Source of the DNA: Chondrus crispus
Taxonomy: Eukaryota > Rhodophyta > Florideophyceae > Gigartinales > Gigartinaceae
Assembly: GCF_000350225.1 (NCBI RefSeq)
Contig: NW_005178593.1
Location: 227,335 to 291,334, forward strand
Length of the DNA: 64,000 nucleotides
Reading direction: 5' to 3'
Shown: positions 9,228-18,404 of the stretch, piece after piece
How positions within the stretch are numbered: the first letter of the stretch is position 1
Layout of the letters: every line of letters begins with the position of its first letter
Made by a program: the position numbers and the translations under genes
The notes under the pieces: model-generated
The model's database searches: none
What the model was told of the DNA's origin: nothing
Seen by the model: the letters and a program-made list of their open reading frames with translations, nothing else

Positions 9228-10805
9228 CAGTGCTAGCCAAAATGATAGGGACACAGGCTATTCGCACTGTGGCAGCCCCCTTTTGCTCCAATGATAAAAG
9301 AGAAGAGGCTCTGTATACGTATTGGGCGAGCTAAACGTGATGGAAAAGACGGTTTTATAGAATAAAAAAAAGCCTTGGAGCTATAACGCAAAAACGTGTT
9401 TACGGCATGGCCATAATGATAGGGACACCAGGAACTAACTCGCATTTTGGTGCAAAACGCAAACTGCGTTCCGCCGAAAGGCGTAAAGGCCATGCTAAGG
9501 CTACACTCGAGGGATTTGCAGACGGTTGTGCAGAAAACAGACGGTTGGTAGCTTGGAGAAATGGGAAGAGGCAAAGTCCTGAGCGAGCACGAAAGGGGGC
9601 TTATCGCTGGTCTTTCTCAAGGCGGTAGAACCATTCGAGACATCGCTGCTCGTGTGCAGCGCTCCAAGAACGTAGTTTCTAACTTCCTGCGCGCGCCGTT
9701 GGAATATGGGAGAAAAAAATCGCCAGGAAGACCGCAAAAGCTATCTCCGACCGACAAGAGAAGGTTACTTCGGGCTGCTTCAAATGAAACAAAAGGCTCT
9801 AACACGCTTCGTCAGGAGCTGGGACTCTCTGTTGCCTCACGGTCAATCCGCCGCACGCTGCACAACGACCCGAACTTCCAATTCAAGAAGATGGTGTCGG
9901 CTCCAATGATGCTGCCCCGTCATCTCGTCGCTCGTGAAAATTTTGCGAGCGAGAAGCTGACATGGTGTCCTGCAGATTGGTATAAAGTCATCTGGTCCGA
10001 CGAGAAAAAGTTCAATCTCGACGGACCAGATGGCTTCGCCTTCTATTGGCACGACCTGAGGAAGGACAAGCGCATATTCTCGAGAAGGCAAGGAGGTGGG
10101 AATTCTGTCATGTTTTGGGGGGCTTTTTGTGGGACGAAGAAATGCGAATTGGTGTTGCTCGAAGGAAATCAGAACGCAGAGGACTACATACAGACATTAG
10201 AAAGTTATTTGCTACCGTTCATTGATCAGGAGCTGGACGCAGGATGGCTATACATGCATGACGGAGCTTCTATTCACAGGGCACATAGGGTCAGGCAGTT
10301 TTTTGAGGAGGAAGAGGTGCCGGTTATGGACTGGCCGGCAAAGTCCCCGGACTTCAATCCTATAGAGAATCTCTGGGGTCTGTTAGCACGTGCTGTATAC
10401 GCTGGTTGTCGTCAATTTGACAACGTCGAAGAGCTTAAAGAGGCCGTTTGGGAAGCCTGGGATAACATCACAACGGACACACTGAAATCTCTTTTGGGGT
10501 CCATGCAACGACGCTGCAGGGACTGTTATCTTACCAAGGGAGGTGCTACAAAGTACTGAGGTGAGTATTGCGCATACATGGGGTCCAGATAATGGGGTAG
10601 AGGTCTTGTCCCTATCATTATGGCCATGCCGTAAACACGTTTTGCCCTATAGTTCCGAAGCTGTTTTTTGTTCTATAAAACCGTTTTTTCTATCACGTTT
10701 AGCTCTCCCAATACGTGTGCAGAGCCTCGTCTCATTTATCATTGGAGCAAAAGGGGGATGCCACAGTGCGAATAGCCTGTGTCCCTATCATTTTGGCCAG
10801 CACTG
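9228..10805 (+). mobile_element. Complete-looking Tc1 element (DD34E) with long IR/DR ends
   Basis: A 1,578-bp element is flanked by TA (9226-9227 and 10806-10807). Inverted repeats of about 200 bp start CAGTGCT[A/G]GCCAAAATG. Each repeat holds two copies of a transposase-site-like motif, GCCA[A/T]AATGATAGGGAC, one at the tip and one about 190 bp inside. This is the IR/DR arrangement of Tc1 elements such as Sleeping Beauty. The two repeats differ at a modest number of sites. The element appears whole and of moderate age. Confidence 0.9.
9561..10559 (+). CDS. Tc1-family transposase
   Basis: 332 residues, uninterrupted, close to the usual 340 for Tc1 transposases. The N-terminal paired-type helix-turn-helix region spans about residues 5-115 (LSEHERGLIAGLSQGGRTI, then a GRPQKLS linker). 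Catalytic residues are Asp in IWSDEKKFN (about 145), Asp in YMHDGASIH and Glu in NPIENLW, with 34 residues between the last two: a DD34E signature. The protein cuts and joins DNA at the terminal repeats of its own element. The ATG lies just inside the inner direct repeat. It is the only intact DNA-transposon transposase in the window, so it could in principle still be active. Confidence 0.92.
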   Translation: MGRGKVLSEHERGLIAGLSQGGRTIRDIAARVQRSKNVVSNFLRAPLEYGRKKSPGRPQKLSPTDKRRLLRAASNETKGSNTLRQELGLSVASRSIRRTLHNDPNFQFKKMVSAPMMLPRHLVARENFASEKLTWCPADWYKVIWSDEKKFNLDGPDGFAFYWHDLRKDKRIFSRRQGGGNSVMFWGAFCGTKKCELVLLEGNQNAEDYIQTLESYLLPFIDQELDAGWLYMHDGASIHRAHRVRQFFEEEEVPVMDWPAKSPDFNPIENLWGLLARAVYAGCRQFDNVEELKEAVWEAWDNITTDTLKSLLGSMQRRCRDCYLTKGGATKY

Positions 10806-10952
10806 TACGTAAAGGGGGGGGGGGGGGTGCTGCAATTGTCGGACAGTGACAAAAAGATCGGACATGCAAAATATTTTGAAAAATATCTCCGACACGGGCC
10901 AAGGTGCACCGCCGCGCGTAACGGCGCCAGACAGTGCGCCGTAAACGGGGCA

Positions 10953-10985
10953 TGTTAAGACACACCCTGAGGGTGTGTCTTAACA
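10953..10985. repeat. Perfect 33-nt palindrome
   Basis: TGTTAAGACACACCCT is followed by one G and then its exact complement. The motif recurs at 17406-17421 and, imperfectly folded back, at 37023-37056. The preceding 19 nt AAACGGGGCATGTTAAGAC recur inverted near 36828-36846. It looks like the end of a foldback or MITE family rather than a terminator. Confidence 0.7.
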
Positions 10986-11136
10986 GGGTCTTAGCTCTGT
11001 TGTAAATAAAGATGTAAGGTATATGATAAGGTACACATTATGTTAAACAAACGGCATACACCGGCATACACCGATGGTGTAAGTAAAGAGACGTTAAATT
11101 AAAACAAAAGACAGCTTACAGTTATAACGCCACTTA

Positions 11137-11466
11137 CAGTAAATGTTTACTCCGTAAAATTCCCGAGTAAACATTTACTCGCAAGCAGGTTAACATTCAC
11201 TCGATGTCGAGTTGAACGTTGCCAGTAAATGTTTACTCCGTAAAATTCCCGAGTAAACATTTACTCGCAAGCAGGTTAACATTCACTCGATGTCGAGTTG
11301 AACGTTGCCAGTAAATGTTTACTCCAGAATTTTACCGAGTAAACATTTACTCGCAAGCAGGTTAACATTCACTCGATGTCGAGTTGAACGTTGCCAGTAA
11401 ATGTTTACTCCAGAATTTTACCGAGTAAACATTAACTCGCAACCAGGTTAACCTTTACTTACGGAA
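11137..11466. repeat. 86-bp tandem array, nearly four copies
   Basis: Units start at 11137, 11223, 11309 and 11395 (period 86), the last one incomplete. Each unit holds three palindromic words: AGTAAATGTTTACT, GAGTAAACATTTACTC and ACTCGATGTCGAGT. The first two units share TCCGTAAAATTCCC and the last two share TCCAGAATTTTACC, so the array grew by doubling. A different array with the same AAATGTTTACT core lies at 36534-36655. Confidence 0.9.
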
Positions 11467-11469
11467 AAA

Positions 11470-12600
11470 AGCGCGCGAAACCGGAACACTCCTCTCGTAT
11501 TGCTGCGAAAAGTTAGATTTTTAGCATACATATAAAAGCAAACCCGAATATTTTTGTTATCGGGCGCTGACCCTCATGACAGAAAACGAGACGGGACTCC
11601 CGGAAGCAATTTGCAAATTGTCCCTTTTGGTGTCGTCGCGCGATCGTTCTCATCCACTTTCACGACTGTTGTTGTCCAGAATTTGGGTGTTGTGGTATGT
11701 ATCGCTCTCCGTCTCGTTTCTAGAGCGACAATCCCGGATCTGATACTTGAACTGACTTTTTTAGCCTCCGAATTGTGTTTCATCAACAGGTGCAGAGGGA
11801 AAAAGGAATAACGATCTGCGTGCGCCGGCGTAGAGAGGACAGGGACTACCACTCAACGGATCCACAGCCAAGAGGCAATCTGTCTCTCGCGGGGCTATAG
11901 GCACTGTTCTTGCGAATGCGGACTTCTCAAGCTGCGGATGAGCCCGCTGGGGCTTTCGGTTCGAGCGACGGAGTGGGTCACGTTTAAGGATCGTCATCAC
12001 CGACAGCGAGCGGGAACATCTTTGGGCTTGAACATGGTGTCCAAGGTGACGCCAATAACGATCCGAAGGTCCGCCAGTCACCCCCTGCGTTTTTGAAGCG
12101 CAATCGCCCTTCGTAGCCGAAGTCACTGCCTTTTCAAATCTGGCAAACCGTAGAAGCGAAATATCTTCGTGCGCACAGCTGCTGCAGCAGATAATATATA
12201 AGCACGGCTACGTTTCAATCCCTCTCCAAATTTCGATTCCCCAGTGAAACAAAACGTCGCCGTTGGGGGCGCCACACATCGCAAGTAGATTGCATGTGAA
12301 GGACGCCATGCCGATTTTTCTATTAAGTGGAAGTAAGCAATGATCACTTAAACGATAAAATAGCTTGACCCTTATTTTGAATTTGACAAGATCAAATATC
12401 CGCTGAAATATGCCTTTGAATGCACGAACGATTAGCTGCGATGCGACTGGAGAAACTAGTTACAAGGATATCGAAACTATGCGTATCATGAACGCAGAAG
12501 TGTATTTCTAACATACCGAATAGTAGTAAATTTGTTTGTTCGCTGTGTGCAAACCCTATGAAAATCGCGCTGTATGTAAGGCATGCTCCTATTATGAGCA
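11470..12600. other. No recognisable gene
   Basis: Short frames on both strands (longest 121 codons at 11761-12126, minus) show no domain and no consistent codon bias. AT content rises towards the right. I see nothing that can be supported as a gene. Confidence 0.4.
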
Positions 12601-12627
12601 TGCTTTACCTAACGCGCTATTGTTCAA

Positions 12628-12925
12628 AGTCTCATTTTTGAGCTTTGAGTACCAAAATAGAGGGACTCGAAACTCAAAATGAGAATTGCCGCGAGGCATG
12701 GCCAGGGGGCGCTTCAGGGGTGGAGCAGGTACTGCACTGCGCATACGTACAGTATTCTCATTTTGAGTTTCGAGTACCAAAAAAACGGGACTCGAAACTC
12801 ATTATGAGTTTCGAACCCCCAAAAAAAGGGACTCGAAACTCATTATGAGTTTGGAGTCCCCTTTTCTGGGGTTCCAATCTCAAAATGAGAATACTGTACC
12901 CGAAGGGTACAGTACATGTGATTAG
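12628..12925. repeat. GAGTTTCGAGT foldback repeat cluster, locus 1
   Basis: Several inverted pairs of CTCATTTTGAGTTTCGAGT and ACTCGAAACTCAAAATGAG are separated by short A- or T-runs, so the region can fold into a string of hairpins. A spacer (GCCAGGGGGCGCTTCAGGGG, then GTACTGCACTGCGCATACGT) is shared, in inverse orientation, with 20790-21000. The locus ends with a GTACAGTAC word. Open frames across it are by-products of the repeat. Confidence 0.85.
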
Positions 12926-13259
12926 TACAGTATCTCTCGGAGGCTCCCTTCGTCGCCTTGGGGCCGCCAGACCACGACTACATGCCTGCACTCCCTCTGA
13001 CAGCAAGCGCCAGCACATGCAAGCGCAATTGGGCGATGAAAAGGACGGCGTCGTCGTCGTCAGACAAGTCTTGAAGAGGGGCAGAGCTGCTGCGCATGCC
13101 TGGAGATATCTCCCCGTCAATTGTTGTGACGGCCACGACGCGAACGATGCCCCGACTGTCGTGTCTTCTGGCAACGCCGTTATCGACTTCGTCGGCCATC
13201 CCTCAGACGGTGGCCCCGTCGGCTAGTCTGTTGCTACCTCTGCGGAGCCACCGACTGCC

Positions 13260-14318
13260 GTGACCCCCAATTCACCACACGCACCCACTGCCACCCGGGC
13301 CCCTGTGGCGGCCCATGCCGGTTCTAGCACGACAGTCGCAGCCGTGCCCGTTACGGCACAAGTACAGTCAGCCGCGCTGCCAAGTGTTATTATCGCCGCA
13401 AGCGAGAGTCCGCAGACCACGTCACAGCCACAGTCTGCGTTCCCTCCCAAAACGAAACTTCAAACAGCAGGGCAAGACATCCTCACCCAAGTTGTTGCTC
13501 CGCAGTCCCACGCTCCCATCGCCTGCTCCATTCCTGTACCACATCAAGTCCCCGCGCAGCAACCGCTCTTCTTACGAATTCACCTACAAATACCATTACC
13601 ATCCCCAGTCCCACAAGTACGACAGCAACGTCTTGGTCAAGAGCCGCAGAATGGTCAGCCGATAAGAGCGGGACCCCACTTGCCGCCCGTCCCCCGTTCC
13701 ACACCCAACATTCCTCACACGGCTTCAAGGTTGAGCCTGGGGGCTTTCCCGAACGCGCCCATCCCCGAGCTACCAACAACCAAACACGGGCTCCCAGCTG
13801 TCGTCAACGGATTGACCCTGGTGCCCACGAAACAGTCGCAATCGAAGAGGGAGTCACCAGGGCTTTACAAGCCTGACGCCGCTTTTGCCTACAACCAACG
13901 ACCACAAGCCCTAGGGCTCCGCAAGCATGACGCTGCCTTTCATTGCACACAGGGACCACAGAAATCCGTGCCAAATTGCACCCAGCGACCACAGAATTCC
14001 GTGCCAAAACACGCCATGGAAGGCGCTCTTTCAAACGTACAGAAGTCTTTGCAGACAAGCGTTCGAAGCACGCCAATGGGGCCACGCAAGGATGAGAATC
14101 GCACAATTTGCCTGACTGCTAAAGTGAACATACCGAGTGAGAGCCCAACTCCACTTTTTAGCGTCGAGCTATCTGGAAAGGCGATACAATCTGGTCCATA
14201 TTTGGGAGCAGCACATTCCTTCGGGCGGCCACTGCCTGTCACCTCCTCAATCCTGCGCCATTCGGTCACGCCGCTGCAGTTTCTCAGCCAAATCGTGCAA
14301 TCCCCTCGTGGCATTTGA
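13260..14318 (+). CDS. Pro/Ala/Gln-rich hypothetical protein, 352 aa
   Basis: A long uninterrupted frame makes a low-complexity protein rich in Pro, Ala, Gln, Thr and Ser, with few acidic residues and no recognisable domain. Around residues 200-245 there are imperfect internal repeats (YNQRPQALG, CTQGPQKSVP, CTQRPQNSVP). The same frame is open upstream from 12885, separated only by a TAG at 13224-13226, so the real start may lie further left or the gene may be damaged. Such composition suits a disordered regulatory protein, but no function is claimed. The foldback cluster at 12628-12925 sits directly upstream. Confidence 0.4.
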   Translation: MTPNSPHAPTATRAPVAAHAGSSTTVAAVPVTAQVQSAALPSVIIAASESPQTTSQPQSAFPPKTKLQTAGQDILTQVVAPQSHAPIACSIPVPHQVPAQQPLFLRIHLQIPLPSPVPQVRQQRLGQEPQNGQPIRAGPHLPPVPRSTPNIPHTASRLSLGAFPNAPIPELPTTKHGLPAVVNGLTLVPTKQSQSKRESPGLYKPDAAFAYNQRPQALGLRKHDAAFHCTQGPQKSVPNCTQRPQNSVPKHAMEGALSNVQKSLQTSVRSTPMGPRKDENRTICLTAKVNIPSESPTPLFSVELSGKAIQSGPYLGAAHSFGRPLPVTSSILRHSVTPLQFLSQIVQSPRGI

Positions 14319-14465
14319 AGCCAACTCCCGTTCTAATACTTCCCGGCTCTCAGGCTTCGTCTACGGCTTCCTCACAACGCGACAAGCAAAGCAAAGTGTT
14401 TCGAATTACGATGAAAAAATCGGTCCGACCGGCTCCGCTCGGCGAGCGCCATTCCCCCGACGTAG

Positions 14466-15283
14466 CACGCCCGCGCGCATAGAGACCAAGACGCCGTTTC
14501 TCCAGGGGAACAAGCGCGCGGAGCGCCTGTGCCGGCTGCTCAGCTCCGCACGGCGCTGGCGCCGGGGGCCGGGGTAGTGCTGCTTTGTCACGAGTTCGCA
14601 TCGAGCAAGCGCGGCGCGTTCGTGACGACGCTGGAGGCAGACGTCTTGGCGCAGATGGCGGCGGGGCACGCGTGGCTTGGTTCGACTTCGCGAGAAACCG
14701 GGAGTCTCAGGGGCGGTGCCGATACGCGGTGTACGGGCCAGAGAGGGACAAAGTTCGCGCGGTGGTGACACGGCTCCGCCGCGTGGGGCTGGGTGGCTCG
14801 GGGCTGTGCGTGGGCGGGCTCGTCGGGAACTGCAACGGGACCAGCGCTGCGTTGATATGCGCGCGTGAGTACGTGAGTGTGGTGAAGGTGGTGAGCGTGG
14901 TTGGAGATGGGGAGGGGCATCAGGGGGAGGTTTGGGGAAGAGGCGGTGCGCCCCATGGGCAATTGGAGAGGGCGGCGATGAGGTCCAGCGCGAGCGATGC
15001 CAGGGGCGGTGAGAGGAAGAACGTACGGTTCGAGGTCGGCAAGGAGGAAACCGGGAAGAGGGAGGTGGTGGAGTGTGGAGGCGCTGACGGGGAGGTGCTG
15101 GTTGCACATGGGGTGATGGATGACACGATTCCCGTAGAGGGCGCGTGGGAGGTCGGAAAGGTGAGCGGCAGGCTGGTCGTGGTGGTCAAGGGGGCCGGGC
15201 ATGGGTTTTGTCGGGATGGTGAAGAGGGTCGGCGAGGTGGTAATGGCGTATGCGAAAGGCTCTCGTTCATGTCAAGCGTGTGA
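14466..15283 (+). pseudogene. Alpha/beta-hydrolase-like gene, frame disrupted
   Basis: Fragments of an alpha/beta-hydrolase fold follow in the correct order. The first strand and oxyanion region (GVVLLCHEFASSKRGAF) is near 14570. WFDFARNRES is near 14680. A nucleophile-elbow-like GNCNGTSAAL is near 14830, with Cys where Ser is usual, as in dienelactone hydrolase-type enzymes. The Asp/His end (VLVAHGVMDDTIPVEGAW...GAGHGF) is near 15100-15210. The first part reads in another frame from the rest, with the shift between about 14650 and 14690, and no ATG precedes the first block. Either it is a pseudogene or an intron or sequence error hides there. Its end overlaps the JmjC frame by 34 bp. Confidence 0.5.
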
Positions 15284-16320
15284 AAAAGGAGGCACTGCGT
15301 CTTATTGAAGAGGAAGCAGAGGAGGATTGGACAAGGAACCGCGCTTTGTTGGACCGGTTCATCTGGGAGATTCTACACAAGGGCATTGATGGGAATTTAA
15401 TAGGGATGAATTACGGTGTTGACGAAGAGGGTGAGGGGGCATACAAGGGCGAGTCATTTATGAAATGGTACGGCATGGATGATTCCGATCGTACTATTAA
15501 AAAGGAGAAGAACCCTGTACCGGGAGGCAAGAAGGAAGTCTCCAAGGCTGAAGCCACTGTGACCGGCGCCCCAGCCAAAACAGAAGACACGATCGATGAT
15601 GATGAGAGATAGCGTTCGAATATTGGAAAGCCCTCTACACAGCAATGCAAGAAACGAAAGCGAAAAGTAGAAACCTCTTTTGCCGACTTTCTCGGCCCCA
15701 AGGGCCATGTCGGCAATCTCAACATGGAGGGTCTTTTGAGTCACATGCTGCGTATGCCAGGTGTGAACCATTCAATGTTCTACGTCGGTCACATGTTTAC
15801 GCGATTTTGTTGGCACACGGAGGCCTTTTTGAATTCAGTTTCCCACCTTCACAGCGGAAGCGCTGACAAGACTGGGTACGCTATACCCCAGAAATACGCA
15901 GAGACCTTCGAGACATGTGCTGCCGGGAATGTTTTCAATGGTCGGTTAGCCTAGGACTAGCCTCCTGCACAAAGATCTCTGATGTGCAACACAACCATCT
16001 TCGATCAGAGGGAACTGAAAAGCTGAGGGATTGAATGAGATCGTATTCAGCACAAGCCAGGTTCCTTTGTATTGACAGCACCTCATGCTTATCATGATGG
16101 ATTCAACTGCGGTTTTAATATCGCCGAGGCTGTGAATTTTGCCAACCCAGGATGGTTCCCAATCGGCCGACAAGCGTCCCTCTGCGCTCGCCGAGGGGCC
16201 TACGCTTTGATTATACCATACAAATACCTCCTGTTTCATAAGGCCAAGTCGCTACGAGATGCGCACTTAGCTACTACGAACATAGAGAGAATACCGCCAC
16301 GCACAAGGAGCGATTCTCGT
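15250..16320 (+). pseudogene. KDM5/JARID-like JmjC histone demethylase, broken
   Basis: The family blocks appear in order. A pre-JmjC segment (LLDRFIWEILHKG...MNYGVDEEGEGAYKG) starts near 15340. NLNMEGLLSHMLRMPGVNHS then leads into the JmjC core, YVGHMFTRFCWHTEAF, whose HxE pair would bind Fe(II). TAPHAYHDGFNCGFNIAEAV (16070-16130) supplies the distal His and the KDM5-type AEAVNFA. A TAG at 15610 interrupts the first frame, and the stretch 15950-16070 is degenerate with a frame change. No PHD, ARID or zinc-finger parts are visible. It is most simply a decayed gene or gene fragment of a lysine demethylase. Confidence 0.6.
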
Positions 16321-16382
16321 ATCCTTTCCGGCGCGCTTGGGACAGTGATGCAAGAAGGGGAAGGAAGGCTGACGGAATACGC

Positions 16383-16982
16383 TCAGTCGACCAACTGCCG
16401 GATCGTCATGTTGAATGGCATTTTGTAATTTTGGACTTGCTCGACCACGAGTTTTTTCAGTAGTGTGCCCGCGGGTAGGCCGCGGGCGTCGCAAAGGTGA
16501 GCCTCGATCTGGTGCATGCGGGCGATGTGGGGCGTCCCTTCCGTGAAGGCAACGATGGCGCCGGTGGCAGCGCCGCCGTGCTCGACCGGGGCGCCGGCCA
16601 TGAGCGAGAGCTGAAGGAGAATCTGGGTTTTGCCCGCGCCGGCGACGCCGCTGAGCTCGACGATGGAGGCGGTGCCGAGCGGGATTCCGCCCCTGAGAAG
16701 GCGGTCCAGGGAGACGCAGGAAGTGGAGAAGGTGATGGGGGATTGGAGGAAAGAGTGGAAGGGGCGGAAGACGGGGGCAGACAGGCCCTGAGCTTCCAGG
16801 GCCGCGGTGGAGAGGTAGGGGAGCAGGGCCGGCGGGAAGGAGCCGATGACGGGGCGGGAGAGCTCTTCTAGGATGGAGGCGGCGCCGCGCGCGGCTAGGA
16901 TTGTTTGGGCTTTGGAGATTAGGACGGCTTCATCGTCGGAATGCGACGGAGCGGTTGGAGTTTGAGTGCTTGTTGTTGTCAT
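16383..16982 (-). CDS. RAD51-paralogue-like RecA ATPase, C-terminally truncated
   Basis: From the Met at 16982 about 199 residues are encoded; an upstream in-frame Met at 17060 would give 225. The RecA core begins with FSTSCVSLDRLLRGGIPLG, followed by a Walker A loop GVAGAGKT. GAIVAFTEGTPHIARMHQIE fits the next strand and helix of RAD51C/XRCC3-type paralogues, which act in homologous recombination. The frame stops before any Walker B strand, after about 130 residues of the core. The DNA beyond is the broken JmjC gene on the other strand. The gene is thus either truncated by a rearrangement near 16330-16430 or continues through an intron I cannot place. Confidence 0.55.
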   Translation of the reverse strand: MTTTSTQTPTAPSHSDDEAVLISKAQTILAARGAASILEELSRPVIGSFPPALLPYLSTAALEAQGLSAPVFRPFHSFLQSPITFSTSCVSLDRLLRGGIPLGTASIVELSGVAGAGKTQILLQLSLMAGAPVEHGGAATGAIVAFTEGTPHIARMHQIEAHLCDARGLPAGTLLKKLVVEQVQNYKMPFNMTIRQLVD

Positions 16983-17605
16983 GGTTTGACGGAGCGGTCG
17001 AAGGTTGATGCTCCAGATGGAGACGAGGTAAGGTTCATGTTTCGGTTTCACGGGCCGCAAGGAACGTGACCTGGGCTCCTTCGTGAGGAGACGAAACGAA
17101 ACAATGGAAAAGGAGGATGAGCACGAATTGATCCGCTGGCAATCCCGGGGATCCCTAGCTCTGTACTGTACGTTGCAGACTTATCCACCAACAACAGTCA
17201 TTCACTGTAATCTCACCCTTACAGCATGAAGCGACACGAGATATCAGAGATACTCCCTGGCATCAGCGGTTCGTCCACTTGGCCATACAGAAGAGGCTTG
17301 CCTGCGAAGAGGCACCCGCCAAGGTCATCGCTGCGGTCACCGTATCTCCCCGCTCTCAGTGTTTCTTTTCGGGCAAGCACGGGCAAGCACGGGCAAGAAC
17401 GCGCTTGTTAAGACACACCCTCACCTATCTTTTTTCGCCAGATGACCATCACGCCGTTACCTTTGGGAGCCCATCGCCATCACTTTCCAGCCACTCTTGC
17501 GCAGCGGCACACTTGCGCAGCGGCACACTTCTCTCTTTCTCCAAGACCGCCTTCCCTTGTTCCCCCCGCCCTCCCCCTTCCTGACAACAACTATGTCAAC
17601 ACCAG

Positions 17606-18213
17606 GCTTTGTATCGTAGCGCTGCCAGCGCTGCGGCCCGCTTCACCCATAGACCGCATCCAACAACGGCATCTTCAAAATGCTCGCACTTCGCTGGCCG
17701 CGCCCTCATCTCACTAACCTCGCTCCCTGCCCGCGCCCGCCCGACCTACACCCCAATCCAGATGAAGAAAGGCCGCTCCCGCCAGCCGCTGCAACCGCGC
17801 CGCGCGCAAGACCAGATGTCGCTTCCCGAGGACGGCACCCCTGTCTTCGCCATCTTTGTCCGTACCCCGCGCGCGAAGCTTTGGTATCCAATGGGCGCCG
17901 TCCAAGACGATGATCGCTCCAAAAATCTCGTCAATGCACTCAAGGGCGGCTTCGCAAAGGGCATGTATGCCAACGCATTGGACAAGGGCATTGCACAGAC
18001 GGTGTACGGTAAGGGCGGGGACAAGTTTGTTCAAAGTGCCGTTCGCATGTACCCGCAGCTGAAAAATACACAAAGCAGCTCGAGTTTGGGTACAGGGTCA
18101 CGGCTATCGGCCTCGATGAGCAGCCGACGAAGCTGGTCTCGAAGGAGATGGCACTACCTTTTGTGGAGTGGGCGAAGAAGCAGCTAGATAATGTCTTCAA
18201 GAAGAAAAAGTAG
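17606..18213 (+). CDS. HHL1-like plastid protein (photosystem II protection)
   Basis: The conserved core FAIFVRTPRAKLWYPMGAV...LVNALKGGFAKGMYANALDK and the tail LEFGYRVTAIGLDEQPTKLV follow the pattern of HHL1 (hypersensitive to high light 1), a thylakoid protein linked to photosystem II repair in plants. The N-terminal region (SAASAAARF..., Ser/Ala/Arg-rich) looks like a plastid transit peptide, with a bipartite leader likely in a red alga. No in-frame ATG precedes it until 17762. A CAG acceptor at 17603-17605 suggests a 5' exon upstream. Near 18065, in an A-run, the frame moves by one base: the family C-terminus ending VEWAKKQLDNVFKKKK is read to a TAG at 18211-18213. That is a one-base loss or a sequence error. 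Confidence 0.6.
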
Positions 18214-18404
18214 CCTTTGCCAAAACGGCACCTGCTTGTCCTTACACACGAAGGCTACTATCGTTCGAAGCCGGAGGCTCTCGTTCTTGTAAATGAAGCA
18301 CATGGACGGAATCCCGTAACCGAAACTGTTGGCCGTTTCTCCATCTTTAGCCAAAGCGCGAAGGCACTAAAAGCTACCTACTAGACCAATCTAGTCCTCC
18401 AAAA

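Noticed and set aside
10935-10990. Helitron 3' end (hairpin near a CTRR-like end)
   Set aside because: There is a strong palindrome, but no CTRR at the right distance and no Rep/helicase sequence in the window.
11137-11466. Possible CRISPR-like array
   Set aside because: The 86-bp units are contiguous with no unique spacers, and the genome is eukaryotic.
12758-13174. Minus-strand frame with repeated EFRVPFFGGSKL-type peptides
   Set aside because: The peptides are the translated hairpin repeat and occur at all its loci in several frames.
14406-15202. Two minus-strand frames of 204-233 codons
   Set aside because: They are Pro/Arg/Ser-rich shadows of the alpha/beta-hydrolase-like sequence on the plus strand, in GC-rich DNA.
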